Shown here in pieces: positions 53,509 through 63,316 of a stretch of 64,000 bases of DNA. Where the stretch lies: the NCBI RefSeq assembly GCF_000423925.1, contig NZ_KE384105.1, forward strand, positions 141,813-205,812, read 5' to 3'. The notes under the pieces are model-generated. The model was not told the origin of the DNA and did not search any database. It worked only from the letters and a program-made list of their open reading frames with translations. Each line of letters opens with the position of its first letter. Positions within the stretch are counted from its first letter, which is position 1. This DNA is from Butyrivibrio sp. VCD2006. GTDB lineage: Bacteria; Bacillota; Clostridia; Lachnospirales; Lachnospiraceae. The translations under genes and the position numbers were made by a program.

Positions 53509-54390
53509 TTAATCAATTCTTTTATTCCCCCAGAAGAAGATAGCGACCGTTCCGGGGCCGGTGTGGCTTCCGATCGTGGTGCCGATATCGTATATCTCGA
53601 CCTTGCCCTTCATGGCAGGGATAAGCGCTTCAACTTCCTTTATCAGCGCTTCTGCGTCACCTCTGCAGGCTGACTGTGAAATATAGCATTTACCGTCATA
53701 GGCTGCCCCACCATTGGCATTCTCAAGCATCTTCTTAGCTGCTGCCTTGATGACTGCTGCCTTACCGCGATGCTTTGATCTTGCGATAAGGTGTCCCTCA
53801 AAATCCACGTTGAGAAGCGGACAGATTTTCAGGGCGCCGCCAAACCAGCCTGCTGCCTTGGAAACACGTCCACCTCTTACAAGGTAAGTGAGGTCTGTTG
53901 TGAAAAACCAGTGGTTGAGCTCGAGTCTGTGTTCAAGTGCCCAGCTTTTAAGCTCGTCAATCGCCATTCCACTGTCGCGCTTATCTGCGAGAGCATCCAT
54001 CAAAAGTCCATACCCCGATGAAGCGGCAAGGGAATCAATAATGTAAAGCTTCCTGTCAGGATACCTGTCCCTTAACTCGTCTGCAGCAATATTAGCTGAA
54101 TTGATTGTTCCGGATATGCCTGAGCTGAGTGTCAGGTGGATTATATCCTTCCCCTCCTCGAGGAAGGGCGTGAAATGCGCTATATATTCATCGACATTGA
54201 TCTGTGATGTCTTGGTCATGGCACCCTTTTCCATAGCACGGTAAAAATCGCTTATTGGAAACCGGCCATCATCCATATACTGTTTTCCGTCAATTTCAAA
54301 ATGGAAATCAGCGACTTTAATATCTCTTTCTTTGTATCTCTCACGGCTGAGATCAGCTGTTGAGCAGCAACTGATAACATAATCTGACAT
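53509..54390 (-). CDS. DegV family fatty-acid-binding protein
   Basis: 293 residues from ATG 54390 (RBS AAAGGAGAGG). It has the DegV fold: N-terminal ISCCSTADL, TSQINVDEY with a ligand-contacting Ser/Thr region, LSSGISGTINSA, and GTTIGSHTGPGTVAIFF near the C-terminus. Related proteins (FakB) present fatty acids to the kinase FakA; whether this one does is unknown, as no fakA is nearby. Confidence 0.92.
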   Translation of the reverse strand: MSDYVISCCSTADLSRERYKERDIKVADFHFEIDGKQYMDDGRFPISDFYRAMEKGAMTKTSQINVDEYIAHFTPFLEEGKDIIHLTLSSGISGTINSANIAADELRDRYPDRKLYIIDSLAASSGYGLLMDALADKRDSGMAIDELKSWALEHRLELNHWFFTTDLTYLVRGGRVSKAAGWFGGALKICPLLNVDFEGHLIARSKHRGKAAVIKAAAKKMLENANGGAAYDGKCYISQSACRGDAEALIKEVEALIPAMKGKVEIYDIGTTIGSHTGPGTVAIFFWGNKRID

Positions 54391-54462
54391 AAAATTCCTC
54401 TCCTTTTGCACCACTCAAAATTATCATATCAGAATATAATAATCAACCGGAAACGATTTATG

Positions 54463-56886
54463 TTATTCCGTTACCCTTGCAAATACATAAAGTCTCGCGT
54501 CATTCGTGCGGAACATACGAGTATCCTCGCCATATCCTGTTCCGCCGTAATCGGGATTAAGGCGCACGCCGCAGCCGTTTAGCATACTTCCTGTGGCAAC
54601 TGCCTCATCCTTTTCACCATTCATCTTATAGTGTCTTGCTATAATGCTGTGAATGATTCCATCCTGCTTAACATGAATCGGAGCCATTGTATTGATAAGG
54701 CTTCCGAAGGCTTTTATGTTCACTCCGACCTGACGGTTTGCGACCTCGTAAATCGCATCCTCATCAAGCCCCATAGTCTTAAGTGCAAGATAGTCATTAT
54801 TAGGTCTGCTCTCCTTCTGGAAGATAAGAGCAACTGCTGCCGATTTATCCTTTGAAACCACCATGAAGCGGTACTTATCGAGTCTGTAGAAGTCTCCGAA
54901 CTGGAATACCTTTCTCCACTTTTTATAAAACTCAACCTGATCTGCAACCTGCTTCTTCTGCTCCTCCGCAAGCTCGCCAAGATTAAGCTCATATCCAAAG
55001 CATCCAAAAGCAGCCACGGAGAATCTTGTCTCAAGCGGAACAACATGAAGTGTCTGATGGTTAGGAACCGCAGAAACATGCGCTCCCTGTGTATTTACGG
55101 GATAGCCGTAGCTGTAGCCTCTCTGGATGTCCATGCGGCAAACGGCATCGGTATCATCACTTGCCCATATCTGAGGAAAATAGCTAAGTATACCAAGATC
55201 AAATCTATTGCCGCCTGCTGAGCACCCTTCAAAGAGTATCTCAGGGAATTTCTCTGTGAGAGTTTTCATGACTCTGTAGAGTCCGATGTAATATCTGTGC
55301 TGGAATTCCTTCATCCTCTCAGCCGGAAGCTTTAGTGAAAATCTGTCCGAGAAAATTCTATTCATATCCCACTTGATATAAGAAATATTCGCAGATGAGA
55401 ACACCTTTGACAGCGCATCAATGATATAGTCCTGCACATCGGACCTGGACATATCGAGAATCATCTGAGTTCTTCCAACTGAGTGTGTTCTTCCGGGAAT
55501 TCTGACCGCCCACTCCGGATGGCTTCTATAAAGATCGGAATCCTCATTTACCATCTCAGGCTCAACCCACAGACCGAATTTGAGGCCAAGAGCATTTATC
55601 TTCTCAGCAAGTCCTTTAAGTCCGTCGGGAAGCTTTTTAGTATTAACAACCCAATCTCCAAGACCTGCGTGGTCATCATTTCTTGCACCAAACCAGCCAT
55701 CATCAAGAACAAAGAGCTCGATTCCTGACTTTGCGGCTTCCTTTGCGATCTTAAGGAGACTGTTTTGATTGAAATTAAAATATGTTGCCTCCCAGTTATT
55801 GATAAGGATTGGTCTCTCCTTATCGCGCCAAACTCCGCGTACGATGTGCTTTCTGACAAAGTCGTGCATGCTGCGGCTCATACCGCCAAAACCATCGCGT
55901 GAATATGTCATAACTGCTTCGGGAGCCTCAAATGTCTCGCCGGCTTCAAGAACCCACTCAAAACCTGTGGGCTGAATTCCACTTACAAATCTTGAAAGAT
56001 AAGTTCCGTTTGATGAAAGACAGCTGTAATGATTGCCGCTGTATACAAGGTTGAAACCATAGCAGTCACCAGCGGTCTCAGTTGTTCCGGGAAGGCTTAC
56101 CATTGTAAAGGGATTGCTTCTTGAACCTGACTCTCCTGCGGATAACTCCTCGTTAACCACTTTTCCACCGTTGCAAACAGAACTGGTCTGTCCCATCTCA
56201 TCGGCCCAGCGTCCATGGAAGCTTGTGAGTTCAAAGCCTGTCTGCTGAAAATCAATCTGATTTGACAGGAGCCTGTCCACCTTAACCTTCGCTTTTCCAT
56301 CATTTATAAGAACAGCACTTCTTGTTATGGTGTCGCACTCAGGATAAACCTTATAAATCATCTTAAGTCTGATATCATATCCGGTATCCTTAAGGGTTAT
56401 CACAAGCTGCTGTGCATGATCCTTCTTTTCTGATTCAGGAGCACTCTCCTTTTCCCCATCATCATAAGAGCACGGAAGTGTCGTAAGAGCAGTAAGCTCA
56501 TCTGATATCTCCGCACTCTCAAATAAAAAGTCACAGGTGGAGGACCCGTCTTCAAAAGTCAGCTCCACCATAGGTTCTCTTATATCGCCTTTTCCAAAGC
56601 CTGACATCTCAAGCGGCATTACCTCAAGGCAGAGCGGGTAGCTCTCCTTGGAATAGACAACCATGTTGCCGCCTTCGTTTTTATGTTTTATTTCAAGGAC
56701 CTTCGCCATATCTGCGAGAAGGTCCGCCTGCTTCTGCTCGCTTTTTAAAAACTCCTCATACTGGTTTTCGGAAATTATTGAAGCACCATAGTGTATATGC
56801 TCAATGTGTCCTGATGGCAGAACCTGCATGAAATAACTGCTGCCCTTTGTCTGTAGTAAAAAAATGTTGTCTTTCCTTAAGATCAT
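54463..56886 (-). CDS. Alpha-galactosidase, GH36
   Basis: 807 residues from ATG 56886. Its start overlaps the TetR stop codon as ATGA, so translation is coupled. The N-terminal beta-sandwich (~1-320) is followed by the barrel, with nucleophile Asp507 (IKWDMN) and acid/base Asp577 (ASDDTDA), 70 residues apart as in characterised GH36 enzymes. CSAGGNRFDLG is also typical. No signal peptide is seen, so it is cytoplasmic and should act on imported raffinose-type or galactomannan oligosaccharides. Confidence 0.95.
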   Translation of the reverse strand: MILRKDNIFLLQTKGSSYFMQVLPSGHIEHIHYGASIISENQYEEFLKSEQKQADLLADMAKVLEIKHKNEGGNMVVYSKESYPLCLEVMPLEMSGFGKGDIREPMVELTFEDGSSTCDFLFESAEISDELTALTTLPCSYDDGEKESAPESEKKDHAQQLVITLKDTGYDIRLKMIYKVYPECDTITRSAVLINDGKAKVKVDRLLSNQIDFQQTGFELTSFHGRWADEMGQTSSVCNGGKVVNEELSAGESGSRSNPFTMVSLPGTTETAGDCYGFNLVYSGNHYSCLSSNGTYLSRFVSGIQPTGFEWVLEAGETFEAPEAVMTYSRDGFGGMSRSMHDFVRKHIVRGVWRDKERPILINNWEATYFNFNQNSLLKIAKEAAKSGIELFVLDDGWFGARNDDHAGLGDWVVNTKKLPDGLKGLAEKINALGLKFGLWVEPEMVNEDSDLYRSHPEWAVRIPGRTHSVGRTQMILDMSRSDVQDYIIDALSKVFSSANISYIKWDMNRIFSDRFSLKLPAERMKEFQHRYYIGLYRVMKTLTEKFPEILFEGCSAGGNRFDLGILSYFPQIWASDDTDAVCRMDIQRGYSYGYPVNTQGAHVSAVPNHQTLHVVPLETRFSVAAFGCFGYELNLGELAEEQKKQVADQVEFYKKWRKVFQFGDFYRLDKYRFMVVSKDKSAAVALIFQKESRPNNDYLALKTMGLDEDAIYEVANRQVGVNIKAFGSLINTMAPIHVKQDGIIHSIIARHYKMNGEKDEAVATGSMLNGCGVRLNPDYGGTGYGEDTRMFRTNDARLYVFARVTE

Positions 56887-57446
56887 CTTACGCAAATACC
56901 TCTCATTATTATGTCTATCATTACTTTAAGGGCATCGTCATAGGTTGTATTGCCCTCAATAAGCACGTTTGAGCTGAGGAATCTCTCGATAGACGCCTCA
57001 GTCATAGCCTTGATAACAGGAATAGGCAAAGGTCTTACAACGCCTTCTCTTATTCCTTTTTCAATAAGTTCAATCGTATCCTCCCAGTCATTCTCAAGTC
57101 GATTCTGCACCTTTATATAGATCTTGGGATATTTTTCCTTAAGTGTGAAAACCATACGAAAATCCACATCCCTGTATTTATCAGGCATGCAAATCATAAT
57201 CTTCTCGATCTGCTCAACAGTTGAAAGAGACTTGTCAGCCATGATCTCAGCCTCTTTTTCCTTTATGTTGTCAAAACAGTAATCAACAAGAGCATCAAAA
57301 ATATTTTCCTTGTCGTCAAATTCTTTATAGATAGTCTTCTTACTCATGTGGAGATCGCTGGCCACATCATCCATAGTGAACTTTGATCCCTTTTTCTTAA
57401 ACTCCATAAGAACCGCTTCAAGTATCTTAACCTTTGTATCGTTCAT
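56883..57446 (-). CDS. TetR-family transcriptional regulator
   Basis: 187 residues. The N-terminal helix-turn-helix (TMDDVASDLHMSKKTIYKEF) is of the TetR type, followed by a helical ligand domain. It overlaps the alpha-galactosidase gene by 4 nt and lies upstream of it, so it probably represses its own operon, with an inducer still to be identified. RBS GGAGGG precedes ATG 57446. Confidence 0.88.
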   Translation of the reverse strand: MNDTKVKILEAVLMEFKKKGSKFTMDDVASDLHMSKKTIYKEFDDKENIFDALVDYCFDNIKEKEAEIMADKSLSTVEQIEKIMICMPDKYRDVDFRMVFTLKEKYPKIYIKVQNRLENDWEDTIELIEKGIREGVVRPLPIPVIKAMTEASIERFLSSNVLIEGNTTYDDALKVMIDIIMRGICVR

Positions 57447-57504
57447 ATTCCCTCCAATTCTGTTTTTTGCCGATTGCTGATTTATAAAAATTGTAAAAGA
57501 AAGT

Positions 57505-58266
57505 CTACCCCTTATTCCCCGCTAAAAAATTCCTGACTTCTTCCATAAGTTTTACCTTGGGCATCGTCTTTAAAAGATACCCATCAGGCTTTAAGGAAAC
57601 CACCTTCATCACGCTTTCCTTATCACCCTTACCCGTTAGAAAGATAACCGGTATATCCCGTGTCCCGTCTTCGCTTTTCATCATCTCAAGGACCTCAGGT
57701 CCCGATGCGACCGGCATCTCATAATCAAGAAGTATCAGGTCCGGCGTATTAAGAGCTAGATACGTGATAGCCTGAACTCCCGAGTTTACGATTGTAACCC
57801 TGTACTCCTCATCAAGCCAGCTCTTCGCCAACCTCAGAAACATCGGATCATCATCTACAAGAAGAATGCTCTTTCTTTTGGCCATCTCAGCATTTACGCG
57901 GCATAGCTCACAAATTCTCTCCGTCGCATCCTTCATATTGATAGGTCTTACAAATTTCTCCGTAATCCTGTCATCCGGGATGTATTTACTGACGGACTCG
58001 TACTCAGGCTCATCGCCTATCATGCAAAGAATTTTGTCATTTTCAAGACATATCTCCCTGATGTACACGAGAACATCCGGAATATCATCCACAAAAGCTC
58101 CAAGATAGAACAGAATGACATTCGGTTCCTTCCTGTACTGCTCCAATTCGTTTATTACCGGCGCTGCCTTTATGACTTCAAGTCCAGCCTCTTTCAGGTT
58201 CTTATTGATGGCATCTACCATAAAAGTGGCTCCGCTGCTTATAAGTAGAATTCTGTTTTCCATCAT
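57505..58266 (-). CDS. Double-receiver response regulator (first receiver degenerate)
   Basis: 253 residues. The N-terminal ~120 residues follow the receiver fold (ILLISSGATF...VILFYLGAF), but the acidic pocket and phospho-Asp are missing. The C-terminal receiver is intact: LLVDDDP, phospho-Asp181 in LLDYEMP, and FLTGK. No output domain is present. It overlaps the hybrid kinase gene upstream by 4 nt (ATGA), so the two are coupled, and it may act by protein contact as a phosphate sink or adaptor. Confidence 0.85.
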   Translation of the reverse strand: MMENRILLISSGATFMVDAINKNLKEAGLEVIKAAPVINELEQYRKEPNVILFYLGAFVDDIPDVLVYIREICLENDKILCMIGDEPEYESVSKYIPDDRITEKFVRPINMKDATERICELCRVNAEMAKRKSILLVDDDPMFLRLAKSWLDEEYRVTIVNSGVQAITYLALNTPDLILLDYEMPVASGPEVLEMMKSEDGTRDIPVIFLTGKGDKESVMKVVSLKPDGYLLKTMPKVKLMEEVRNFLAGNKG

Positions 58267-61200
58267 TTTCCTCCTGCTTCAAGGAGCCTATTTATCTCAT
58301 CCCAGTTGGCTGCTGAAACAGCTTTCTTCAGATTTGCAATAAACTCCTTGTGCTCCGTAGGAACTCTGAAACCATTTATAGTTTCCATTATATAACTAAC
58401 ACTGTCAAAATCAAAGGTCGCAGCAACTTCTTTTAAAGCATCAACTGCCTCCTTAAATTTTTCCTCGTCCATAACAGGAAGCGATTCATCCTCCGCATCC
58501 CCATTATCACCCTTCTGCGAGAAATCCTCCAAAATCTTACGGTACATATCAAGTAGATGCGGTGTATCCCTTTTTATGGTATCAAGGTCCCCGGCATCTC
58601 CTGCTGCCTCAAGCGAAGCTGCCAGCGCTGATATTTCATTTAATCCGATAATCCTCGCAGAGCTCTTTAATGCATGTACCTTTATCGTATAATTGTCCAG
58701 ATCTTCGTTTTCAAAATAGAGCTTTATATCACTGAAGCTATCAGGCAAAGTATCCGTAAAAGTCCTTATGGTATCCATAAAGGCCGCGATTGATCCGCAG
58801 TTTTTTACGCCATCACTTACGGATATTGCAGGATAATCCTTTATCCAATCCGGAATTTCGACAGGTTCAGCTTCAACATCCTCCTCGGAGCCTGCGTCAC
58901 CTTCTCCGTGTAAAGTGACCTTATCCTTCGGAAGATATTCCAGCATCATTGATTCCAGTTTTTCGGATATGATGGGCTTTGTTAGATAGTCATCAAAGCC
59001 TGCCTCCATATACTGTTCTCTCGCACCGGAAACAGCATTGGCCGTAAGACTGATTATCGTTGTATTAAGGTTCTTATTTTCAGGATCGCTCTTTAGTCTC
59101 TTAAGTGTCTCTATGCCATCCATAACAGGCATTCTGTGATCGAGGAATATAATGTCGTATTTCTTGATCTTAGTCATCTCAAGACACTTTGCACCACTGT
59201 CTGCCTTGCTTATCTTTACTTTTGTTCTCTTTAAAAGTCCCTCAAAAACTGTAAGATTTGTGGGTGTATCGTCAACAACAAGCACCTCTGCATCAGGTGC
59301 TGTAAACTTTTCATGATATATTTGCTTTTCAAAGTCCGCTCTGTTATAGGCCTTGATATAATCCGCCATAGGAGTCTTGTTTACTATCTTCTGACGCACA
59401 GTAAATGAGAACTCGGATCCTTCTCCATAGGTACTTTTGACTTTGAGTTCACTTCCCATAAGCTTAAGTAATCGCTGGGTGATATGAAGGCCAAGGCCTG
59501 TCCCTTCAATAGTTCTGTTGCGCTTTTCATCCACTCTCTGGAAAGCCACATAGAGTTTTTTAAGATCCTCTTCTCTGATTCCTATACCGGTGTCTTTAAC
59601 GCTTATAGTTATATCTATCTCATCGTCAGATACAAATTCGTGACTTCCATTAAGCGTAATGCTTCCCTTTTCTGTATATTTTATGGCATTAGTCAGGATG
59701 TTGGTCACAACCTGCTTAATGCGTATCTCATCTCCGTTAAGGATACATGGTATGGATGAATCCAGTTCGATTTTCAGATCAATCCCTTTAGCCTTTGCCC
59801 TTGGAGCAATCATCTGTATCAGATCATTTATGATTGAAGACGGATCATAATCCACCGGAATTATATCCATTTTTCCTGCTTCAATTTTTGAAAAATCCAG
59901 AATATCATTTACAAGGCTAAGAAGTGTATTACCTGCGACTCGGATATTCTGCGCATATTCAATAATCTGCGGATCCTCTGTTTCTCTGAGGATAACCTCA
60001 TCCATTCCAAGAATTGCATTTATTGGTGTTCGTATCTCATGTGACATATTGGAAAGGAATCTGCTTTTTGCCTCATTTGCGGCATCAGCCTCCTTTGCCA
60101 TTTCTATAAGTTCTCCGGTCATGGCAGAAAGAAAATGTGCAAGCCTCTCGTGAAGAGGAATTATTCCCTCCTGCTCAGCTTCAACCTTGGCAGGCTTCAG
60201 AACACTAAAGCTCCACCCGTCAAGTCCTTCCCGCATGCCAACTGCAACCAAAGCACTGTTAAGAATTCCACCCTTACCGCGCAATCTGTACACTTCACCA
60301 AGTCCAAGTGACATACCGGGTGGCATATCTCTTGATTCTGAAAAATATTTTACTTCACGTTGATATTCTTCCTGAAGAAAAGAGAATCTGTTTCCACAGA
60401 TAATAAGCCACAATGACTCGGCGGCAAAGCTCTCCATCTTTGCTACCGCATCCCTGGTCTTTCTCAGAATATCCCGTCTCTCGGCATATGAAAATCTGAT
60501 CTTTTCACCCTGCTTGATATCTGCAACAAAGTACACCTCCCCATCATCTCCGATTGCAGTAGGTGTCCTTCCCATATACATCCCGTTTCTTTCAACAACT
60601 ATCGGGAACTCGCCAACGTTATTTACAAAATGAGGTCCTGCGGTAACTCCAAGATACTTTTTAAATATCTCAGAAGCTTTTACTCCATCAATTTTATTGA
60701 CTTTGATGCCCCTCTCATTTTCTTTTTCATCAATTTCTACATCAAGGTATCTGCCGATAGGCTCCCAGCCAAAAAGATAATCCACATATGTGAACAGACT
60801 CTCACCATAGCACAGGCAGATTGACATTCCGGGCCCTATGGATGTATTTCCTATTATTACAGCTCCGTCTCTATCCAGTGTGGGCACGCCTTCATTAACC
60901 AGGAGCGAACCTGCGCTTGCTACAACTCCAAAAATAGGTATCTCCTCATACCCATCAGAGAGTTCTTCTATAAACTCCTGCGCCGCACTGCCTATTTTAC
61001 TTAGGAAAAGATGGATTGATTTAACGTTTTCTATACTCTCGATTTTTTCTCTGACTTCTTTTACAAAAGCCCTGGCAGCTATTTCCGGATCATCATCCTG
61101 ACTGATGATCTTATACATCACCTCAGCCTTTGACTCATCAAAGAAATTGAAGTTAAGCATCAGGATATGGTCCATATGATAATAAAAGGCCGCCGGTCCC

Positions 61201-61403
61201 TCGCTCATACCTGAAATAACAAGCTTTGGAAAAGTTTTTTTCAGCAATAAAAGTGCATCCTTTACATCACTTTTATTAGTGTTGCAATAGGATATGTTTA
61301 TAAAACCACTTTCATACGTGCTCTCGTCGTATTCCCTGGCTATTTGTGGAATTTGCTTTTTTAATTCATCTAAATCCTCAACAATGAGCGTCTTTTGGCG
61401 CAT
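58263..61403 (-). CDS. FIST-domain hybrid histidine kinase with receiver and Hpt domains
   Basis: 1046 residues from ATG 61403 (RBS AGAGG). The FIST_N/FIST_C sensory region occupies ~20-400 (SGMSEGPAAF, GVVASAGSLL, GPHFVNN). HisKA has His455 (SHEIRTP), HATPase_c has DTGIGI and GTGLGL, the receiver has Asp755 (FLDHRMPVMDG), and the Hpt has His910 (VHALKSSARI). The Hpt is followed by a ~90-residue acidic tail. FIST domains are thought to bind small ligands such as amino acids. No membrane helices are seen. It lies between the REC-GGDEF-EAL gene (12 bp) and the double-receiver gene (overlap). Confidence 0.93.
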   Translation of the reverse strand: MRQKTLIVEDLDELKKQIPQIAREYDESTYESGFINISYCNTNKSDVKDALLLLKKTFPKLVISGMSEGPAAFYYHMDHILMLNFNFFDESKAEVMYKIISQDDDPEIAARAFVKEVREKIESIENVKSIHLFLSKIGSAAQEFIEELSDGYEEIPIFGVVASAGSLLVNEGVPTLDRDGAVIIGNTSIGPGMSICLCYGESLFTYVDYLFGWEPIGRYLDVEIDEKENERGIKVNKIDGVKASEIFKKYLGVTAGPHFVNNVGEFPIVVERNGMYMGRTPTAIGDDGEVYFVADIKQGEKIRFSYAERRDILRKTRDAVAKMESFAAESLWLIICGNRFSFLQEEYQREVKYFSESRDMPPGMSLGLGEVYRLRGKGGILNSALVAVGMREGLDGWSFSVLKPAKVEAEQEGIIPLHERLAHFLSAMTGELIEMAKEADAANEAKSRFLSNMSHEIRTPINAILGMDEVILRETEDPQIIEYAQNIRVAGNTLLSLVNDILDFSKIEAGKMDIIPVDYDPSSIINDLIQMIAPRAKAKGIDLKIELDSSIPCILNGDEIRIKQVVTNILTNAIKYTEKGSITLNGSHEFVSDDEIDITISVKDTGIGIREEDLKKLYVAFQRVDEKRNRTIEGTGLGLHITQRLLKLMGSELKVKSTYGEGSEFSFTVRQKIVNKTPMADYIKAYNRADFEKQIYHEKFTAPDAEVLVVDDTPTNLTVFEGLLKRTKVKISKADSGAKCLEMTKIKKYDIIFLDHRMPVMDGIETLKRLKSDPENKNLNTTIISLTANAVSGAREQYMEAGFDDYLTKPIISEKLESMMLEYLPKDKVTLHGEGDAGSEEDVEAEPVEIPDWIKDYPAISVSDGVKNCGSIAAFMDTIRTFTDTLPDSFSDIKLYFENEDLDNYTIKVHALKSSARIIGLNEISALAASLEAAGDAGDLDTIKRDTPHLLDMYRKILEDFSQKGDNGDAEDESLPVMDEEKFKEAVDALKEVAATFDFDSVSYIMETINGFRVPTEHKEFIANLKKAVSAANWDEINRLLEAGGK

Positions 61404-61415
61404 AGGCAAAACCTC

Positions 61416-63134
61416 TTACATCGCAGCAAGAGCCGCATTTACTTCATCTTCAAGTTCTTTATTTTCCTTCTCTATCAGTTTTTCAAATTCTCCCGTAGCG
61501 CATGGCATTGAAAAGTAGAAGCCCTGAATCACATCACAGCCAGCCTTTTTAAGAAGGTCATACTGCTCCTTGGTTTCAACTCCCTCTGCTACCACTTTTA
61601 CCTTAAGTGATCTGGCAACATCCATCATTAGCTCAACCATCTTCATTTCCTTGTTGCCTTCCTTGATGTTCTTAACAAATTGCATATCAAGCTTAAGGAT
61701 GTCGATAGGAAGTGAAGTTATCATGTTGAGTGACGAGTAGCCTGTGCCAAAATCGTCCATTTCGATTGCAAAGCCTCTGTCTCTTAGCCCTTTTACAACA
61801 TTGATTATCTGCTCGGAGTTCTCGGTGTATGCGGACTCGGTAATCTCAAGATTCAGCATTCCCGGTGATATCCAGTTGTTCTGAACCACAGTAAAAATCT
61901 CCTCTTCAAGATTCGGAGCACCGATATCAACTCTTGAAACATTTACAGATACCGGAATCTTAAGGTCATACTTCACCATCCACTCACCAATCTGTTTGGA
62001 AACCTCATCCCATACATAGTGATCAAGCTTATGAATAAGGCCATTATCCTCGAAAAGCGGAATGAAAGTGTCAGGTCTGAGAAGTCCAAGTTCAGGATGC
62101 TCCCACCTTACAAGGGCTTCGGCACTATATAGCGAGTCGCGCTCACCCTGTATCGCATATTTGGGCTGGTAAAAAATCTTGAACTGATGGTCCTTTATTC
62201 CAGCTACCATATCATTTATGAGCCGCTCATTTAAGGTCTCCTTCTCATGCATTTCCTCATCGTAGACGGCCATATGCGTGTTATAGCTTCCTCTTATGCT
62301 ATTGCAGGCAGTCCTTGCTTTATCAAAGCGATGTTCAACGGAAAGCTCTTTATTTACATTCTTATAAATCCCCATTCTAAGGTAGACTCTGGAATTGTTC
62401 AGAAGATCCTCAAGTCCTGAGCCTATATCCTTAAGCAGATTGTTATACTCCATCCCGCTTGGAAGATATATCATGAATTCATCAGCTCCGCCGCGTCCTG
62501 CGATGCCGCCATTTTCCTTGGCGATGCGCTTAATACTGTCCGCGATTTTAATCAAAACATCATCACCTGCACGTCTCCCCTGGAGTTCGTTTATCAGATG
62601 GAATCTGTTGATATTGAGCACGATAGCATCCATGTTGTTATTGTTATAGTGGAGATCTCTGAAGTGTGAATACTCCATGAAAAAGTCATGAGTAAGAAGC
62701 CCTGTCAGCGAATCGTTCTGAGTCGCATGAATCAGGCCTCTGCCCTCTCTGTACTCGATAGCCCTGTCAATTCTGGCCTTTATAACCGCAGGGTGAGTAT
62801 AGGGTTTGGTGATGAAATCAGCCGCGCCAAGTTGGAAGCACTTGACCTCACAATCCTTTTCCGCTGTGCAGACGATAATAGGAATCTGTTTAAGAACTTT
62901 ATCATCCTTCATGAACTGCAGAACTTCAAAACCGTTCATATCAGGCATCATAAGATCAAGCAGCACAAGTGAAAGCTTATCGCTATGTTCTCTGATAAGC
63001 TCAATTGCCTCTACGCCGTCCCTTGCCACAATTGCTTCGTAATCATGATTGATAATATTTTCCAGAATTTTTCTGTTTATCGGCTCATCTTCAACAAGTA
63101 ATATTCTTCTTTTCAAACTAAGCTGTTCATCCAT
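61416..63134 (-). CDS. REC-GGDEF-EAL response regulator (c-di-GMP phosphodiesterase, degenerate GGDEF)
   Basis: 572 residues from ATG 63134 (RBS GAGGGG). Receiver: LLVEDEP, phospho-Asp60 (LLDLMMP) and Lys in TKPYTHP. The GGDEF domain has GADEF at its active-site position, with the second Gly replaced by Ala, so cyclase activity is doubtful. The EAL domain is complete: EALVRWEHP, NLEITES, DDFGTGYSS, KLD and EGVE. It should break down c-di-GMP under control of the receiver, probably phosphorylated by the kinase gene next to it. Confidence 0.93.
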   Translation of the reverse strand: MDEQLSLKRRILLVEDEPINRKILENIINHDYEAIVARDGVEAIELIREHSDKLSLVLLDLMMPDMNGFEVLQFMKDDKVLKQIPIIVCTAEKDCEVKCFQLGAADFITKPYTHPAVIKARIDRAIEYREGRGLIHATQNDSLTGLLTHDFFMEYSHFRDLHYNNNNMDAIVLNINRFHLINELQGRRAGDDVLIKIADSIKRIAKENGGIAGRGGADEFMIYLPSGMEYNNLLKDIGSGLEDLLNNSRVYLRMGIYKNVNKELSVEHRFDKARTACNSIRGSYNTHMAVYDEEMHEKETLNERLINDMVAGIKDHQFKIFYQPKYAIQGERDSLYSAEALVRWEHPELGLLRPDTFIPLFEDNGLIHKLDHYVWDEVSKQIGEWMVKYDLKIPVSVNVSRVDIGAPNLEEEIFTVVQNNWISPGMLNLEITESAYTENSEQIINVVKGLRDRGFAIEMDDFGTGYSSLNMITSLPIDILKLDMQFVKNIKEGNKEMKMVELMMDVARSLKVKVVAEGVETKEQYDLLKKAGCDVIQGFYFSMPCATGEFEKLIEKENKELEDEVNAALAAM

Positions 63135-63274
63135 AATCGTTCCCCTCAAAACGTTATCGCATTATCGGTAACACTATTCTATCATGCGATAGTTTCCAAG
63201 AAATTTACTACGAATTAAAGTTATATAAATTTTATGAAAAGTAAGCGATGCACTCTTTCCGATTAAAATAAAAG

Positions 63275-63300
63275 GACCCGGAAAACTGAATTTCCAGGTC
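63275..63300 (-). terminator. Terminator of the right-edge surface-protein gene
   Basis: Stem GACC-C-GGAAA with TTTCC-A-GGTC, one mismatch, 6-base loop. On the minus strand CCTTTTATTTTAA follows. It lies 16 nt after the stop codon of the gene ending at 63317. Confidence 0.75.
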
Positions 63301-63316
63301 ACTTTCAATACTAATA

